NCBI GenBank assembly: GCA_900074885.1
Contig: FJUW01000007.1
Span: 1,755,609-1,819,608 of the forward strand
Direction: 5' to 3'
DNA from: Rhynchosporium graminicola
Lineage: Eukaryota > Ascomycota > Leotiomycetes > Helotiales > Ploettnerulaceae
Length of the DNA stretch: 64,000 nt
This document shows positions 25,954-38,429 of this stretch, piece by piece (positions within the stretch are counted from its first letter, which is position 1; each line of letters starts with the position of its first letter). A program made the position numbers and the translations under genes. The notes beneath the pieces were generated by a model. It was not told the DNA's origin. It did no database searches and saw only the letters and a list, made by a program, of their open reading frames with translations.

Positions 25954-27330
25954 CTTGATGTAGGACTCGCTACTCAGTTGTAGTGAGGGCCATCAAGGCC
26001 GTAGAAAATATCCAAGAAGTTTGTCGATCTAGAGCCTGGACTCGGCTTGACGCTTTAGACAGATACAGAATAGCGAGAGAGTAGGAAGATAAGTATCTGA
26101 CGGGAGAGCCAGGTGAACCGGCGTGATTGAGACATTTTCGAAAAGTGAAATCGTCTCAGGAGTTCAATATCGACTGGATTATCATGCCAGCGAGCGAACT
26201 CGAAGTCAATTGATACTCCTGTCAGTCCTGTAGTGTCTCTCTCAAAAAGCCCGAGAAGGGCGGGCAGTAAGTAGGACATCTCTCGAACTCTAATACAAAC
26301 ACCTGCGTCGGTGTAGGGCAGATTATCCTGGTCATGGAAGCGAGGATATATTTATCCTGACAAAGTCATTATACTAAATGATTGTGTAGCTCTGAAGTAT
26401 CTTCTTGCCGAGAACTCCCCTAACAAAGACTTGAAAAAGTCGCGAACATATTACAGGACATTACTAAAGTAATACTTCATATAAAAGTGAGTATATATTG
26501 AGCATGTGATATCTGTTTTTAGGAAATGAGTTTACTTCGCTGGACCAACTTCGTGTCAGCAGAGCCACTTCACTTGACTTCGATTCACGTACTTTGAAAG
26601 AAGTGAATCTTGGAAGGTGCTTGGATCTGAGAGAATCTTTCTTTACTTCACTATGTGTATTTCAAGTTAATTCTGTAATCTTGTTCCAGAAGAGCTGTGA
26701 CTTGGCTAGAAAGTAGGAGGAAGGTCAGAAAGTATATTAGTCTCCTCGCTTACGCTGTTCTGCTTCCGCCAACATGGGTCTGCAGCATGCGGTGGAGATG
26801 ACATTCAGGGGTCCAGTCTAGATTTCGTGTCGCACAACATCTCCATTCACTATTACACAAATAGCTGCCGAACAGCTTCTGTTTAGATATCCATTAATTG
26901 AACGCATGATATTCCCGTTTCCTCTAGCCTCTAACTCATTTATTCTGCAGATTATCTTCATTCTCCATCAGATCATCAAGTATTTGCCCAGCGGCCACCA
27001 ATATCCGTAGTGCTGCCGAAAGAAAAAGAAGAAAGTTTGGCGCCAAGCAGGCCCTTTCATCATGTCATGCAGAAGGTTGCGCTAGTTCGACGAGACGAGG
27101 AAAGAACCGAGGATTTGGGATCTGAGACTGTCATGCGCGGACTTGATGACTGACTGGGCATTTCATTACGCAGTCGTGCTGATACGACGAGCCAGCATTA
27201 CCTCTAAACATCTCCATGGATTTCGAACTCGGACGAGAAAATACCTAGCTATCGTGTAACACAACTCCATACCCAACCTACCTGGATACAGCAAAACCTC
27301 TTCGAACCTCTCTCCTCGAAAACCAACCAG
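25954..27330. other. gene-free stretch
   Basis: No supportable gene. The minus-strand frame 26279-26055 has no known domain. AT-rich around 26350-26550. The right end is the promoter of the phosphatase gene. Confidence 0.4.
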
Positions 27331-28473
27331 ATGCCTCCAACACTCTCTCAATCCGATGCCGGATTTCCGAAGAGAACACGCTCGCGACGTCCATTGTTTA
27401 CCGTCCTCGCGTTCTTCGGCATCATCTCCTGGCTCTCCCTCATAGCATTCATGCGCCGCGACGAGATGATGGAAGTGAAAAGCGCAACAACTGAGCCATC
27501 CGCACCACCCACACCCGAAGTGACACCTCTTGTAGCAGAGCAATATGGACTCGGCGAACACCCAGCTTTATCAGATATGATACAACTGATGGACCTACCC
27601 TCGACCTACCTGCCCGAAACAGGGAAGAACAGACACTCTGGACGTCTGATCATCGTAGGCGATGTCCACGGTATGAAAGAAGAACTACAAGCTCTGCTGG
27701 ACAAAGTAAAGTTCGACAAGAAGCACGACCATCTTATCTTGGCCGGCGATATGATTTCCAAAGGACCGGATAGTGTGGGTGTGGTTGATCTGGCTATGGA
27801 GTTGGGCGCGACGGGTATCAGAGGGAATCATGAGGATCGCATTCTCCTCGCCGCGAAGGATATGCAGAGGGCGCATCTTGATACTGGTGCCCCGGGACCG
27901 AGTGAGGATACAGAGAAGAAACAGGATATGTTGGAGGAGGAGAGCTTTAGTCATGGGGATTATAAAGATCGGAAATTGGTGAAGGCGCTGGGACATCAGA
28001 GGATCAAATGGTTGAAGAAATGTCCGGTTATCTTGAGGGTGGGGAGACTGGGATCGATGGGCGAGGTGGTGGTGGTTCATGCTGGTCTCGCGCCGGGTGT
28101 GAAGCTTGAGAAGCAGGATCCAAGTCTGGTGATGAATATGAGGACAATTGGGAAACATGGAGTTCCTAGTGAGGGGAGGGATGGCACGAAATGGAGAAAG
28201 GTAAGATGTTCGGGCATCGTGATGATGAGGTTGTTGGCTAATGCTGTCCAGGTCTGGAATAAATTCCAGAAGAAACTTCCAAAGCACGAGCGTACTACTG
28301 TCATTTATGGACATGATTCTCACCAAGGTCTTCAAGTCGAGAAATACAGCATAGGCGTCGATACTGGGTGTTTGAGAGGAGGCAAACTCACAGCTGTGGT
28401 TATTGAAGGTGGAGCTTCGGACCACTCGAGGAAACTTGTGCATGTCAAGTGTAAGAACGGGCAGGGAAAGTAG
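27331..28473 (+). CDS. membrane-anchored calcineurin-like phosphoesterase (Ppn2-like polyphosphatase)
   Basis: Probable metal-dependent phosphatase of the PPP/calcineurin-like superfamily, resembling yeast Ppn2, a vacuolar endopolyphosphatase. Model: exon 1 27331-28200, intron 28201-28251 (51 bp, GTAAGA...GTCCAG), exon 2 28252-28473, 363 aa. The intron length is divisible by three and has no stop, so it could be mistaken for coding sequence. Removing it joins TKWRKV to WNKFQKKLP directly. Metal motifs: IIVGDVHG (GDxHG), LILAGDMISKGP (GDxxxxG variant), GIRGNHEDR (GNHE), VVVHAGLAPG and TVIYGHDSHQGL (GH). A type II signal anchor (FTVLAFFGIISWLSLIAFM) near residues 24-42 is preceded by basic residues, placing the catalytic part in a lumen. 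Polyphosphate as substrate is inference from the family. Confidence 0.85.
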   Translation: MPPTLSQSDAGFPKRTRSRRPLFTVLAFFGIISWLSLIAFMRRDEMMEVKSATTEPSAPPTPEVTPLVAEQYGLGEHPALSDMIQLMDLPSTYLPETGKNRHSGRLIIVGDVHGMKEELQALLDKVKFDKKHDHLILAGDMISKGPDSVGVVDLAMELGATGIRGNHEDRILLAAKDMQRAHLDTGAPGPSEDTEKKQDMLEEESFSHGDYKDRKLVKALGHQRIKWLKKCPVILRVGRLGSMGEVVVVHAGLAPGVKLEKQDPSLVMNMRTIGKHGVPSEGRDGTKWRKVRCSGIVMMRLLANAVQVWNKFQKKLPKHERTTVIYGHDSHQGLQVEKYSIGVDTGCLRGGKLTAVVIEGGASDHSRKLVHVKCKNGQGK

Positions 28474-28944
28474 AGTTATAGCTGTAGAAGGACTGGTTAT
28501 GCTTTTTTTTACTTGTGTGTTGGACGATACCATTCCGTATAGGATTAGAAGGCGTTTGGTTCATGCTATCAATAGGCTGGGAGATGATAGATTGCATTTG
28601 CATTGGGCTGGATTTGACTGGGCGGAACACGAAGCTTTCACTTTTCTTGGGATATGCGAATGGTCATAGAGACCTTCGAGACTTGCAGTGCATCCTGGGC
28701 TATGGTTTTTGATTGGAACTGAAATTTCGGATGGGGACTCTGAACTCCAAAAAATGATACCGACTACATGAACCGCGTGATATGCTACAGCACCAGTTCG
28801 ATACCGACCATGCTTTGCGTAGAATTAATTGTGCACATCATTCATCTATAAAAAATGTCGCGACTATACTCCAAAATCAGACCTTCCTAATGAAAAATAC
28901 CTGGAGCCTGTGCTACTCTTATCCAGAACGAGTGGGGTATATTA

Positions 28945-29873
28945 TCAAGCATTTGGAGCCTTGATCGAAGGCACAGTTGGTCTAGTGACCGCGGGAGCTT
29001 TGAAACCAGCATGATCGGAGTGCTTCTTGTAGAAGTAGTTGTCTGGCTTTGGCTTCAGCTCGGCGGGCAGTTCCTCGAGCACGGTAGCGAGGATGGCATC
29101 GATGGATTTCTGGTTCGAGCCGGCCCGGTGCCAGATTGATATTAAGTGGGAGTTGAAGCGGACAGAGAGACCAACGCCTGCGAGTTGATCGCCTGAAGGT
29201 TGGCGAGTTAGCATTGCTTTGTCTAATTGAAACTTCAATCGGCCCTCTCTATTTATGACTTTCCTCCCATTTTGCCCGAACGTGTCCATGTAAGCAAAGG
29301 AGAAAGACGTGAGCCACTCACCAACATCCAAAATACTCTGTAACTTCTCTCCAATAGCCATAAGTTGAACCCTGGTCCAGAAATCCGGACCATTGGCTTT
29401 GGGCACCCGGAACGTCCAACTGCCTCCATCTATATTCCTCCTGTCTTCCCAGACGGGCTGAAAACCTTGCTTGAATAGGTAGATGGACTCGCGCATCTTG
29501 ATCTGGTCGACGGGCGTGTTGTTGTTGTAGCGCCAGAAGTCTTGCACTGATTCGATTTGCGTGCCGATCTGTTCGAGGGTTGCTGTGTAGGTGCCATCGG
29601 CGGATTTGGCTTGCTCTTTTTGTTGCCTACAGGAGAGAAAGCATTAGCAAAATCCGGGACAAAATGTACTTGAGCATGTGTGTATAGAGCTGGAAGTCAT
29701 CTTGGTTTGGAGGCTTACCTGTCAAAGTACACATTCCAGTAATGCTGCGTAGGCAACGGTCTCATAGCCTTCAACATGTTCTTCTTAGCATCATCGCGCT
29801 GTTCAGCAGGAGATCCAGTATCGTTGAGTCCACTTGGAAGACCTTTCGTGAAGAGCGACGGTCTAAGTGCCAT
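28945..29873 (-). CDS. eIF4E-family mRNA cap-binding protein
   Basis: Translation initiation factor 4E-like protein that binds the m7G cap of mRNA. Model on the minus strand: exons 29873-29719, 29626-29322 and 29192-28945, 708 nt, 235 aa. The second intron (29321-29193, GTGAGT...TTCAG) has no stop in frame and must be spliced to keep LQSILDVGDQLAGVGLS. Conserved features: HYWNVYFDR, VQDFWRYNNN, PVWEDRRN (cap-stacking Trp and the Glu next to it), GGSWTFRV, and GLSVRFNSHLISIWHR with a conserved Trp. An in-frame ATG at 29951 would add a hydrophobic leader; 29873 (MALRPSLFT) is preferred because the family starts soluble. The sequence looks more like a class II / 4E-HP-like form than canonical eIF4E, but I cannot settle this by eye. 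Confidence 0.87.
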
Positions 29874-30784
29874 TGTGAATAAGCTCAGCCTGATTGATAG
29901 CCTTGTGGTGGGGGAAACTTCAATGAGCGGAATGATGATTGCAATTATCACGATCGAAAGCGGACGAGGAGGACGAGGAGGAAGCTGATAAAGAAGGTCG
30001 AGGAGATTAGACGGCTTGAATCAGTACGGGACAAAGAGTATGGCTGGTCGAGACAATCCCGTGCCACGCACTGCTCGAGGGTCTCTTTGAGGCAGTGGAG
30101 CGCTGATGAAACATCGCCAAAGCAATGCAGCAGTGCGGGTCAGTCTTTGGCTTTTAGCTTCACGTGAATTTCTATTTCAGCCGCGTCCAAGGTAGTTGAT
30201 CAAACAGGTGTTGATATAACAGCAGTCCTGAGGACCTCAGGAATCATGTAGTGGGAGCTGTTTCGGGAACTGGACATTATTCAATACAGTATCTCATGTT
30301 TATACTATATAGTGACAGTTCGACTGCTTTTGGAGAGTCATAGTACAATACTTATACACGGCAGATGAAACTCGATGCGGGGAAGCGGAGAGTGGACCAT
30401 GTACATGTTTAGCTTCCTGTTCTTGTACGTACCTAAGAGGTCTAAACTGAGAGCGCTTACTGGAGTATTTGCACAGTCCGGAGATTTGCGTTTGGCTTGG
30501 TATCTTGTTGCTCTTGGTATCTTGTTGCTGATACCTTTCTACTGTACTGTATCTTCGTACGTGATTAGATTGTGGAAGGCTGCACTAATCAAATATCCGG
30601 CTAGCTGCATAATTATTTCACAAAGCACACAATTTCGAAAAGTGAGCACAACTTTGATCTCACATACCAGGCCTGAGACATAACACAGTACTTGAAGGTT
30701 CCCTAGCTGCGGCAACATCAAATCTACTCGTGTTATATAGACATGTTACTAGTCCAACTATCACAGCAATTCTAGAAATCTGTC
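29874..30784. other. divergent promoter region between eIF4E-like gene and MFS transporter
   Basis: Shared upstream region of two divergently transcribed genes. No gene was recognised; the 102-residue plus-strand frame at 30375 has no family resemblance. Confidence 0.45.
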
Positions 30785-32338
30785 ATGGCGTCCGCCGGTC
30801 TGAGGCAGTGTGTTCGTGACGTTACGCTCTATCTTGTCTATCTGATCTTCATATCCACTTTGGGACCCCTCCAATTTGGATACCATTTGGTATGTGGTCT
30901 CTTTCTAAATAGTTTTCCTATCTAACAGGTCCAGTCTGAACTCAACGCCCCCCAAGATGTTATCACCTGCAAGAAGCAAGCCGTCGCCGACGACGTTGGC
31001 TCGGAACCCGACTCCAAGCTCCCACAATGCATTCCCATGAGCGAAGCGGAATTCGCTGCCCTATCCTCGATGTTCGTCCTCGGAGGCTTCATTGGTGCAA
31101 TAACTTCTGGTCCAGTAGCTGGGGCATATGGCAGACTATGGGCTATGAGATTCACGAGTGTCTTCTTCGTGCTGGGCTCTTGTCTTGCGACACTGGCTGC
31201 CTCCGTGCCGGTCATGTCATTAGGCCGCTTTCTGGCTGGCATTGGAGGTGGAGCTTCGACTGTTATCGTGCCTATATATATCTCTGAGGTTGCGCCGCCC
31301 GAGGAGAGGGGGTTGTTCGGATCTATGACACAGGTTTCGATTAATATCGGTATTTTGATTACACAGACTCTGGGGTATTATCTCAGCAGAGGGTCGATGT
31401 GGAGGATTATACTGGCTGTTGGTGCAGGTCTTGGATTGTTACAAACATTTGGATTGTGTTTTGTGCCGGAAAGTCCTGCCTGGTTGGCTGCGCATAAAAG
31501 TCCGCAAGAAGCTATTCGAACGCTGCAGCGCATCCGTGGCTCTGGTGCATCCATTCAGGACGAAATTAAGGAGTGGGATACTGATCGGGTTGTGGAAGAG
31601 GAAGAACGCTTGTTAGTGGACCCGGAGTCTCGAGAGAGACGTCCATCGAGCACCAGTAAAGCTTCATCGAAGTCGGTAGCACATGTCGGGTTCTTCCAAG
31701 TCATACGGGACCCTTTTTACAGGCCAGCAATTATCGCCGTCATTGGGATAATGTGTGCTCAACAACTCTGCGGTATCAATAGTATCATGATGTACTCAGT
31801 TTCCCTCCTACATGGCGTCTTACCAATCACCTCCTCCCTCCTAACTATCATCATCTCACTCGTCAACCTCTTCACCACCATTGCCTGCGCACCACTCGCC
31901 GATAAAATCGGGCGCAAAACCTGTCTCCTCGTCTCCATATTTGGAATGGGCACCATGTCGCTCTGTCTCGCGCTCTCTTTGCGCTGGGAACTCAAGCTCC
32001 TCTCCGCTATCTCCGTACTCCTCTACGTAGCCTTCTTCGCTGCCGGTCTCGGACCCGTGCCTTTCATGATGGCCAGCGAGTTAGTCGGCACTGAAGCTGT
32101 CGGCGCGACGCAGAGTTGGGCTCTAGGAGCTAACTACGTGGCTACGTTTTTGGTAGCGCAATTCTTCCCTATTCTGAATGCTTTCTTGAATGAGAGGCTT
32201 GGAGGCAAGGGTTGGTCATATTTTGTTTTCGCGGGTCTGGCGGCTGCGTCGTTTGTCTTTGTTAGCTGGAGCGTTCCGGAGACCAAAGGCAAGAAGGATC
32301 CTGATGAAGTCTGGGGAAGATTGAGAAGGGTTGATTGA
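30785..32338 (+). CDS. MFS sugar-porter family transporter (Vps73/GLUT-like)
   Basis: Twelve-helix sugar-porter-like transporter. Model: exon 1 30785-30889, intron 30890-30928 (39 bp, GTATGT...CTAACAG), exon 2 30929-32338, 504 aa. The intron is very short; without it the first helix (YLVYLIFISTLGPLQFGYH) is lost. Marks: GRFLAGIGGGASTVIVPIYI (TM4-5 region), PPEERGLFGSMTQV, FVPESPAWL (PESP after TM6), QQLCGINSIMMYS (QQLxGIN motif), ADKIGRKTCL and SVPETKGK. A central cytosolic loop is acidic and Ser-rich (EEEERLLVDPE...RRPSSTSKASSKS). The QQL and PETKG motifs place it with glucose transporters, and the overall look resembles the Vps73 subgroup, often vacuolar or endosomal. Substrate unknown. It has no obvious link to the CAZyme trio at the left end. 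Confidence 0.87.
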
Positions 32339-33768
32339 TTGATGAAAAGGCATGTGGCGTTAATTGAGATGGAGTTTTGGAATGAAGGTTCAGGGATAGT
32401 TGTTGATTATCTTCATCTTCTGGGTGAGTCGATGATGTGTTTGAGTTAGGTGGGAATGTCGACTGCAATCGTTTTGATCTAGAACGATATTTGAATTTAC
32501 GATCGGCCTCTTGAACACTGTTGAAGAAAGGCATGAGGACAGAGCCATGATACAGATTAGTCGTTGATGATATGCGTAAAGTAGCCAAGCTGCATTCTTG
32601 TTATTTCAGGCGCGTATTGTATCCTCATTTCTGATACCGACCCAGAGATTCCATCTGTATTCGCACAATTTACCCATTGTCCCAGAAACTCATGCCATCC
32701 TCCTGAGGTTGGCAGGCAATTCACCGACCAAGCAGTTCAGCCCTGTGGATGATTCGATGGCTGATATTGATACTTTACTAAAGTCACCAAAAACCTAGCT
32801 GACTTTGAAGAATATCTTGGGGCATATTTCGGGCTGTGATAACTATATGTGTCTTTTATATTGGCGATGTTGGTACATATATTTATCTAGCCATGTCGGA
32901 ATTCCTTCTAGTATCTGGCGTTCGCACCTGGGTTGAGACAATGGTTATGAAGGTTTACATCTTCGTACTTTCGCTCCCAGAAGTATTGTAAGTGTTTCAT
33001 TTCAGTGAAGGTGTATAACATATTTTACTAACACTGGTGAGATTTTGACATCAGTTACGGGCATATGTTCATGGTTTGTCAGAACTCAGAACTCAGAACT
33101 CAGAACTCAGAACTCAGAACCCACCCCTCGGCCGCCACCACCGGCCGTGCAACTCTCTTTCCAGGGGCCCCATGCACTGTCAGACTGTACCTGTCTGGCC
33201 CGTCCCGTCCGCTACTGTGTAGTGTGGCACTAAACCACTGAAACGTGATTTCGTGTGCTTCCCTCCCCGGATTTATAATATCGCGAACTTTGGGTCTCCA
33301 GAACCACTCTTTTCACAACCTCCTTCATTATTCCGGACCTTCATTTTGGATTGCGTTTCTTGTAACACTGCGGTTTCTGCCCCCTGCTCTTTGCGTGCGC
33401 ACCATTTGTGCGTTGCAATGGCTAATGTTCCACTCTCATTCGCAGCTAATTGATCCTCGCAGGGCTGGGTTTGTGCAGCCTCGTTTGCAATACTTTTCGC
33501 GATCTTTCTCCTCTTATCTGCTATCATCAACGATATTTTGTCAACTTACCACATTGCTTTTTGTTACGCCTCATTGCCCTTGGAATACCTGCAAATTTTC
33601 CCCGAAAGAAAGGAATGCCTCACTGCCCTCTCGGTCAGCCTCGCCATACTCGACCCCCACCACTAGCTGAGACATACCCCTCTTCAGCTATCTGTAAATT
33701 ACTGTCGCATCTCATGCTTCCATCTTTAGATACACTACTGCCATTGCTACAAATATCAATTCTGGAAA
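32339..33768. other. intergenic region upstream of the RdRp gene
   Basis: Mostly a long C/T-rich stretch (33250-33768) likely to be promoter and leader of the RdRp gene. It contains the 7-bp tandem repeat at 33081-33120 and two CGGCCG hexamers at 33129 and 33142. No gene is supported. Confidence 0.45.
33081..33120. repeat. AGAACTC minisatellite, 5.7 copies
   Basis: Perfect tandem array of the 7 bp unit AGAACTC, 40 bp in all, about 650 bp upstream of the RdRp start. Perfect arrays of this kind usually vary in length between strains. Confidence 0.9.
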
Positions 33769-36700
33769 ATGCCACCAAACGCACCTGAGCCTCCAGGGAC
33801 ACCAACCAGACGGACCACTACTAAGGACGACCCAGCCTTCGCAACACGGCTTGACTTCCTCTGCAAAGATTGGGACCTTGGTCTTGATATCAAGAAAAGG
33901 ACGACGGATGACCATGGGGAGCCTACATTAGACTGCAAATGTGTGGGACTGCTCCAATTCTCCCATCACAAAAAGATGTTTGATCGTGTTGTTAACGAGT
34001 TTGACAAGGAGGCTAGAGTCCTGTACCAAGGCTGGGTCAACAAGCCTAAGGCTGATAGAGGGACAATTCCTCCTGCCACCCGACGGCAGAGGAGACCTGT
34101 CAATGAGACGGAACGAGACATACTTCTACAGTGCCTGTATAAGATATCCAAAGACTATCAGAATGCTTGGCAAAGAACAAGTGGCGGCACGCCGAAATCT
34201 ATCTTGGAAAAAATACGGGATTCGCAATTTGACGTGGCACCTGTGTCAACTCCGAAGATCATCGCACCGAGCCCAAGAAGAATGGATAGCGAGAAGCGTC
34301 CCAGAGATGAATCATTTGCTGATATACCAGTCACCAAAAAGACAAGGATACCAGATCTTCCCCCTCAACGCTCCCTTTCTGATATGGCACCCCCACGAGG
34401 CCGTCCTCTTCGACAAGAATCATATCCCGAAAATTCAAGTGGTCGGAAAGCAAGTGCCAGCGTCTCTCGGAGCGCGAACACCAGCTTTGCAGAATCTGAA
34501 GCTTCCGAGGTATTTTCTCAAAACGGAGACAATTTTGTAGCGACTCAAGAGACTATACCCGATGATGTACCAGAAATAAGAGACGCTTTTACCACCTTAC
34601 AAGAAGACAAATACATCAGCTCACACTACGAGTCGAGCAGCTTCGAAGCTCGAGTAGGAGATATCCTGGAAGATGAGATGATCGAAGACAGTGACCACTT
34701 GAGAGCCCCAAGTTCTGTCGAAGAGGGGCTATCTCAAGATCTTCTGGATTTTGGAATCGATAAAGGCTCGAGTACAACATCGCCTACTAGCTATTCACCA
34801 TCATCACAACATCACCAAGAATCCACAGGGAAAACGGTCGCCAAAGCACAATTCCGAGAACGACTGAAGAACATCTTCCCTGTAATTCCTAAATGTCTGA
34901 GTGCCGCAAGGCTTTGCGTCATCTATGAAGTCACTCGTGTCTTCCTACACGCTGATGTCTCGCTTTCTGAGCTCAATGCACCTATCACTCCAGCTCTCGA
35001 AGACTACGATACTCTTTGGAAATTTCTCAGAAGTCTGCCCTGTCTGCAAGATCGATCCTTCCCGGAGCGATCGAACAGAGAAGCATGGAACTGCGCCCTA
35101 GAGAACTATGAAAAGGGGTTTCTTTCCGTCGTTTTCGGCGGCTCCCTTACCTTTAGAGCAGAAGAAGATGATGGTGCATTTTTCAGGCTCAAACTTGAGC
35201 CTCTGAAGCTCGAGTTCTCGCACAGACTTGGTAGGCGCTTCGGCCATGACCGATTCTTCGAGGTTCTCATGCCACAGCTCTCGGGACGTCACATCCCCAC
35301 TGCTTTGGAAAAATTGGGTCGGCGCGGGCCCCAGATAATCATCAAATGGCTTATAGAGACTTCGCATTCTCTCGTCGGATGGAATTGGAAACCTTTCATG
35401 GTAAAAGACAAAGAACAGCGGAAACAGAAACAATTGATACTGAAGAAGGACGTGGAAAGTGTCGACACTTCCTTTCGAATCTTCCTCTTCGCCGTCGATG
35501 GCCCTAAATTCGTCAAAAAAGACCGCCTCATAACCCACCCAGATCCTAGATTGCGTCCAAAGATGTCGATAGCAACATTGCTTGACTGTGTGCGGCCCCT
35601 AAATGCAAGAAACGAGGGGCAACCGTTCTTGAAGTTCTTCAACAGAACAACCTTGGGTATGTACTCTTAGGACGAACTTCCATATGAAATCACTGATTAT
35701 TGCAACAGCATTGTCTCGCAATTCTCCTACTATTGTACTGAAACCAGAACAAATCAGGCTTGTTGATAAGGACATCACGTTTAGTCTAGATCCAAATAAA
35801 GAAGATCCGAAGAACGTCATGAATGATGGCTGTGGAAAGATCTCACCCAATCTAGCACTAAAGATCACGCAAAAGCTTGGCCTATCTTATTTGCCCACTG
35901 CTTTCCAAGGTCGCATTGGGGAAGCAAAAGGGCTGTGGGTAGTAGATCGCCACGAGAAAGGAGGCAATGATTGGATAGAGACATATCCTTCACAACGAAA
36001 ATGGGAACGAGGTGAAGGTAACTCTGCTGAGTGGAACGACCCAAGTCACCTTACTTTTGAGGTTCTGAAATGCTCTGGGCCATTGAAATCTGCAGATCTC
36101 AACTTACAATTTCTTCCTCTACTGATGGATCGTGCGAAGAATCCGCAACGTATGAAGCGGGCGCTTTCTGATATATTGAAACAAGGGCTTGCCTTGAAGG
36201 TTGAAGAGATCGTAAACGCCATGGATGATCCTCAATCTTTCCGAAAGTTTGTTCGAGACAATAATCCAAATCTGAAAGAGCGTCTAAAGGGTGGGATTGC
36301 ATTTAAGGCCGGGTTGCCAGTGGTCCGTGAGGAGCGATTGAATATCTTCTTGGATGCTGGCTTTGACCCGAGGAAGCTGATGTTCATGAAGATTATGGCT
36401 AAAGCCGCTTTCAAGAGTAAAACCGATGAATTGAAGGAGAAACTGAATATCACAGTTGGCCGTTCCACGTACGCATATATGGTGCCGGACTTCTGGGGAG
36501 TTCTCGAAGCAGATGAAGTTTACATTGACTTTTCTTCTTTCATCGACAATGTCTCTGGTTTTTCTGGCGCAACTTTGAGCGGAGATGAGATCCTCGTGGC
36601 TCGAAGTCCCGCCCATTTCGTCAGTGATATCCAGAAGGTCAAAGCGGTCATCAAGGCCGAGCTCGTTGGTCTAAAGGACGTGATAGTCTTCTCTGCTAAA

Positions 36701-37891
36701 GGGAAGCCGTCGTTGGCTGACAAATTATCGGGAGGAGACTTTGATGGCGACATCGCTTGGGTGTGTTGGGAGCCGTCTATCGTAGATAACTTCGAGTCGA
36801 CAGAGGTGCCGGCAGCCTATGATCTAGTCAAGGAAGGCCTACTTAAGCAGGACAAGACTACCTACAAGCAGCTTGTCAGCGAAATTGATGGCAAAGAGGC
36901 CAAAGTATCGGCATTCTTGAGAAAGAGTTTCGAATTCAACATGCGGCAGAATCTACTCGGCATTTGTACGTCATTCAAAGAACGCGTGTGCTATACACAA
37001 GGAAGTGTCAATACATGGCAATCTCGATACCTGAGTCAACTTCTCAGCAATCTCGTCGATCAGCAAAAGCAGGGCTATATATTCGAAGAAGATGACTGGA
37101 CACGATTCAAGGCAGGAGTACTCAAAGGGATCAAGGCACGAACGCCACTATACAAGACAGATGAACTTGTCCCGAACGCAGACCACATCATCGATAATCT
37201 GAAATACGTCGCCACCAAAACTGTGGATGAAGCTCTCCTCAGCTTCCATGAATCGTTTCCAGATCCACCATATTGGGACGACGACTTGCCCAAGTTCTTC
37301 TACAAATTTGCCGATCTTGCCAGAGGAGATTCTGTTTGGACTAAGCTGCTAGATGACCTGAAAGCAGATATTACAGAATTACATGTGGCGTGGGCCGCAA
37401 AATTCAAGGGCAAGAACAAGAGCCCCTCTAAGCGCAACCCAAACAGCAGAGAAGATGACGAGTCGATCCCAGATTTCACCGAGTTCTGTGGCAATCTCTA
37501 CGAACGCTTTCGTGAGATTCAACCCCATGACGACACGCACGCATCGCAGGGTCTATTGATGACTTCCGGGTCCAATTCCGAGCTATCAAACTGGGAGCTG
37601 CTCAAGGCCTCAGCTGCCGTGGCCTCGGCTGTAAAATTCAGGGTCCCGAATCTCCCAAGAAAAGTCTACATGAGCACTTTCGTATGGTGGATGGCTGGCA
37701 AGCAACTCTGTCATCTTAAGGCCATGTGTAACTCGGAAGCTCCCCATTCTGTGATCCAGAAGATGTATATCATTCAGAAGCCGGATGCGACAATAATTAG
37801 ACGGTTGAGAAGTGAGGGAATGGCTGTGAATCTGGAAGACACAGCGAGCATCGCCAACGAGGATGATCTTGATGCTGTGGACGAAGACTGA
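33769..37891 (+). CDS. RNA-dependent RNA polymerase (QDE-1-type, RNA silencing)
   Basis: Cellular RNA-dependent RNA polymerase that makes double-stranded RNA feeding Dicer/Argonaute silencing (quelling-type genome defence). Model: exon 1 33769-35656, intron 35657-35708 (GTATGT...GCAACAG), exon 2 35709-37891, 4071 nt, 1356 aa, close to QDE-1 length. The first ~360 residues are Ser/Pro/charged and probably disordered. The catalytic double-psi beta-barrel motif DFDGD is in LSGGDFDGDIAWVC at about residues 970-980. Other conserved pieces include DKDITFSLDPNK, DGCGKISPNLAL and MVPDFWGVLEADEV with a run to the active site. C-terminal helices include YKFADLARGDSVW. Its presence fits the repeat-silencing capacity expected of a genome with the repeat relics seen nearby. 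The gene looks intact. Confidence 0.94.
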
Positions 37892-38429
37892 GTTGTCATA
37901 ATGGGGTGAAAGACTAATCGAACCATCCACATTACCAGCGTTGTTATGTTGGGATGTTTCTTGAAGAACTAGCGGCTTTTGGAGCTGGAATATCGGGGGT
38001 GTCGCTCTTATTGGATATTTGAGCTTACGTTGGTATTGACTGACGCGAGACGGCCATAATTTTCATTCGGGTGTGCGATTTCTGGATGCAAATTATTTGC
38101 CGCATTAATATTGATACGGTTGATTGGATATTTTCCGCGGTTTTGGGATCAGCGTGTTCTATTGAAAGAGTTTTATTGTTATGAAGTCTGCGGGTAGATG
38201 ACGGAAGCTCGGATGCCATGTACCTGGAAGGAATGGTGCGTCAAATAGATGCAATGTCCTTCACGGTGGATCTGAGCAGAGCAGGGTGGGGAGAGAAAGT
38301 TAGTGTTTAGACGGCCTTATACCAATTTCATTTTCTGCCCTTTCTTCCTGATTTTCTTTTTCACACAAACCCATCTTCTGTTTTCACTCTCCCACTCTCC
38401 TAGAATTCCAATTGAGAATGAACTTTCTT
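37892..38429. other. convergent intergenic region
   Basis: The 3' ends of the RdRp and SDR genes face each other. No gene or structured element was recognised. Confidence 0.45.

Noticed and set aside
27685..28533. 282-residue minus-strand frame opposite the phosphatase gene
   Set aside because: Antisense shadow of a well-supported gene; its composition (His/Thr/Ile-rich) is implausible.
30375..30683. 102-residue hydrophobic frame upstream of the second sugar transporter
   Set aside because: No start context, family or splice support; hydrophobicity alone is not enough.
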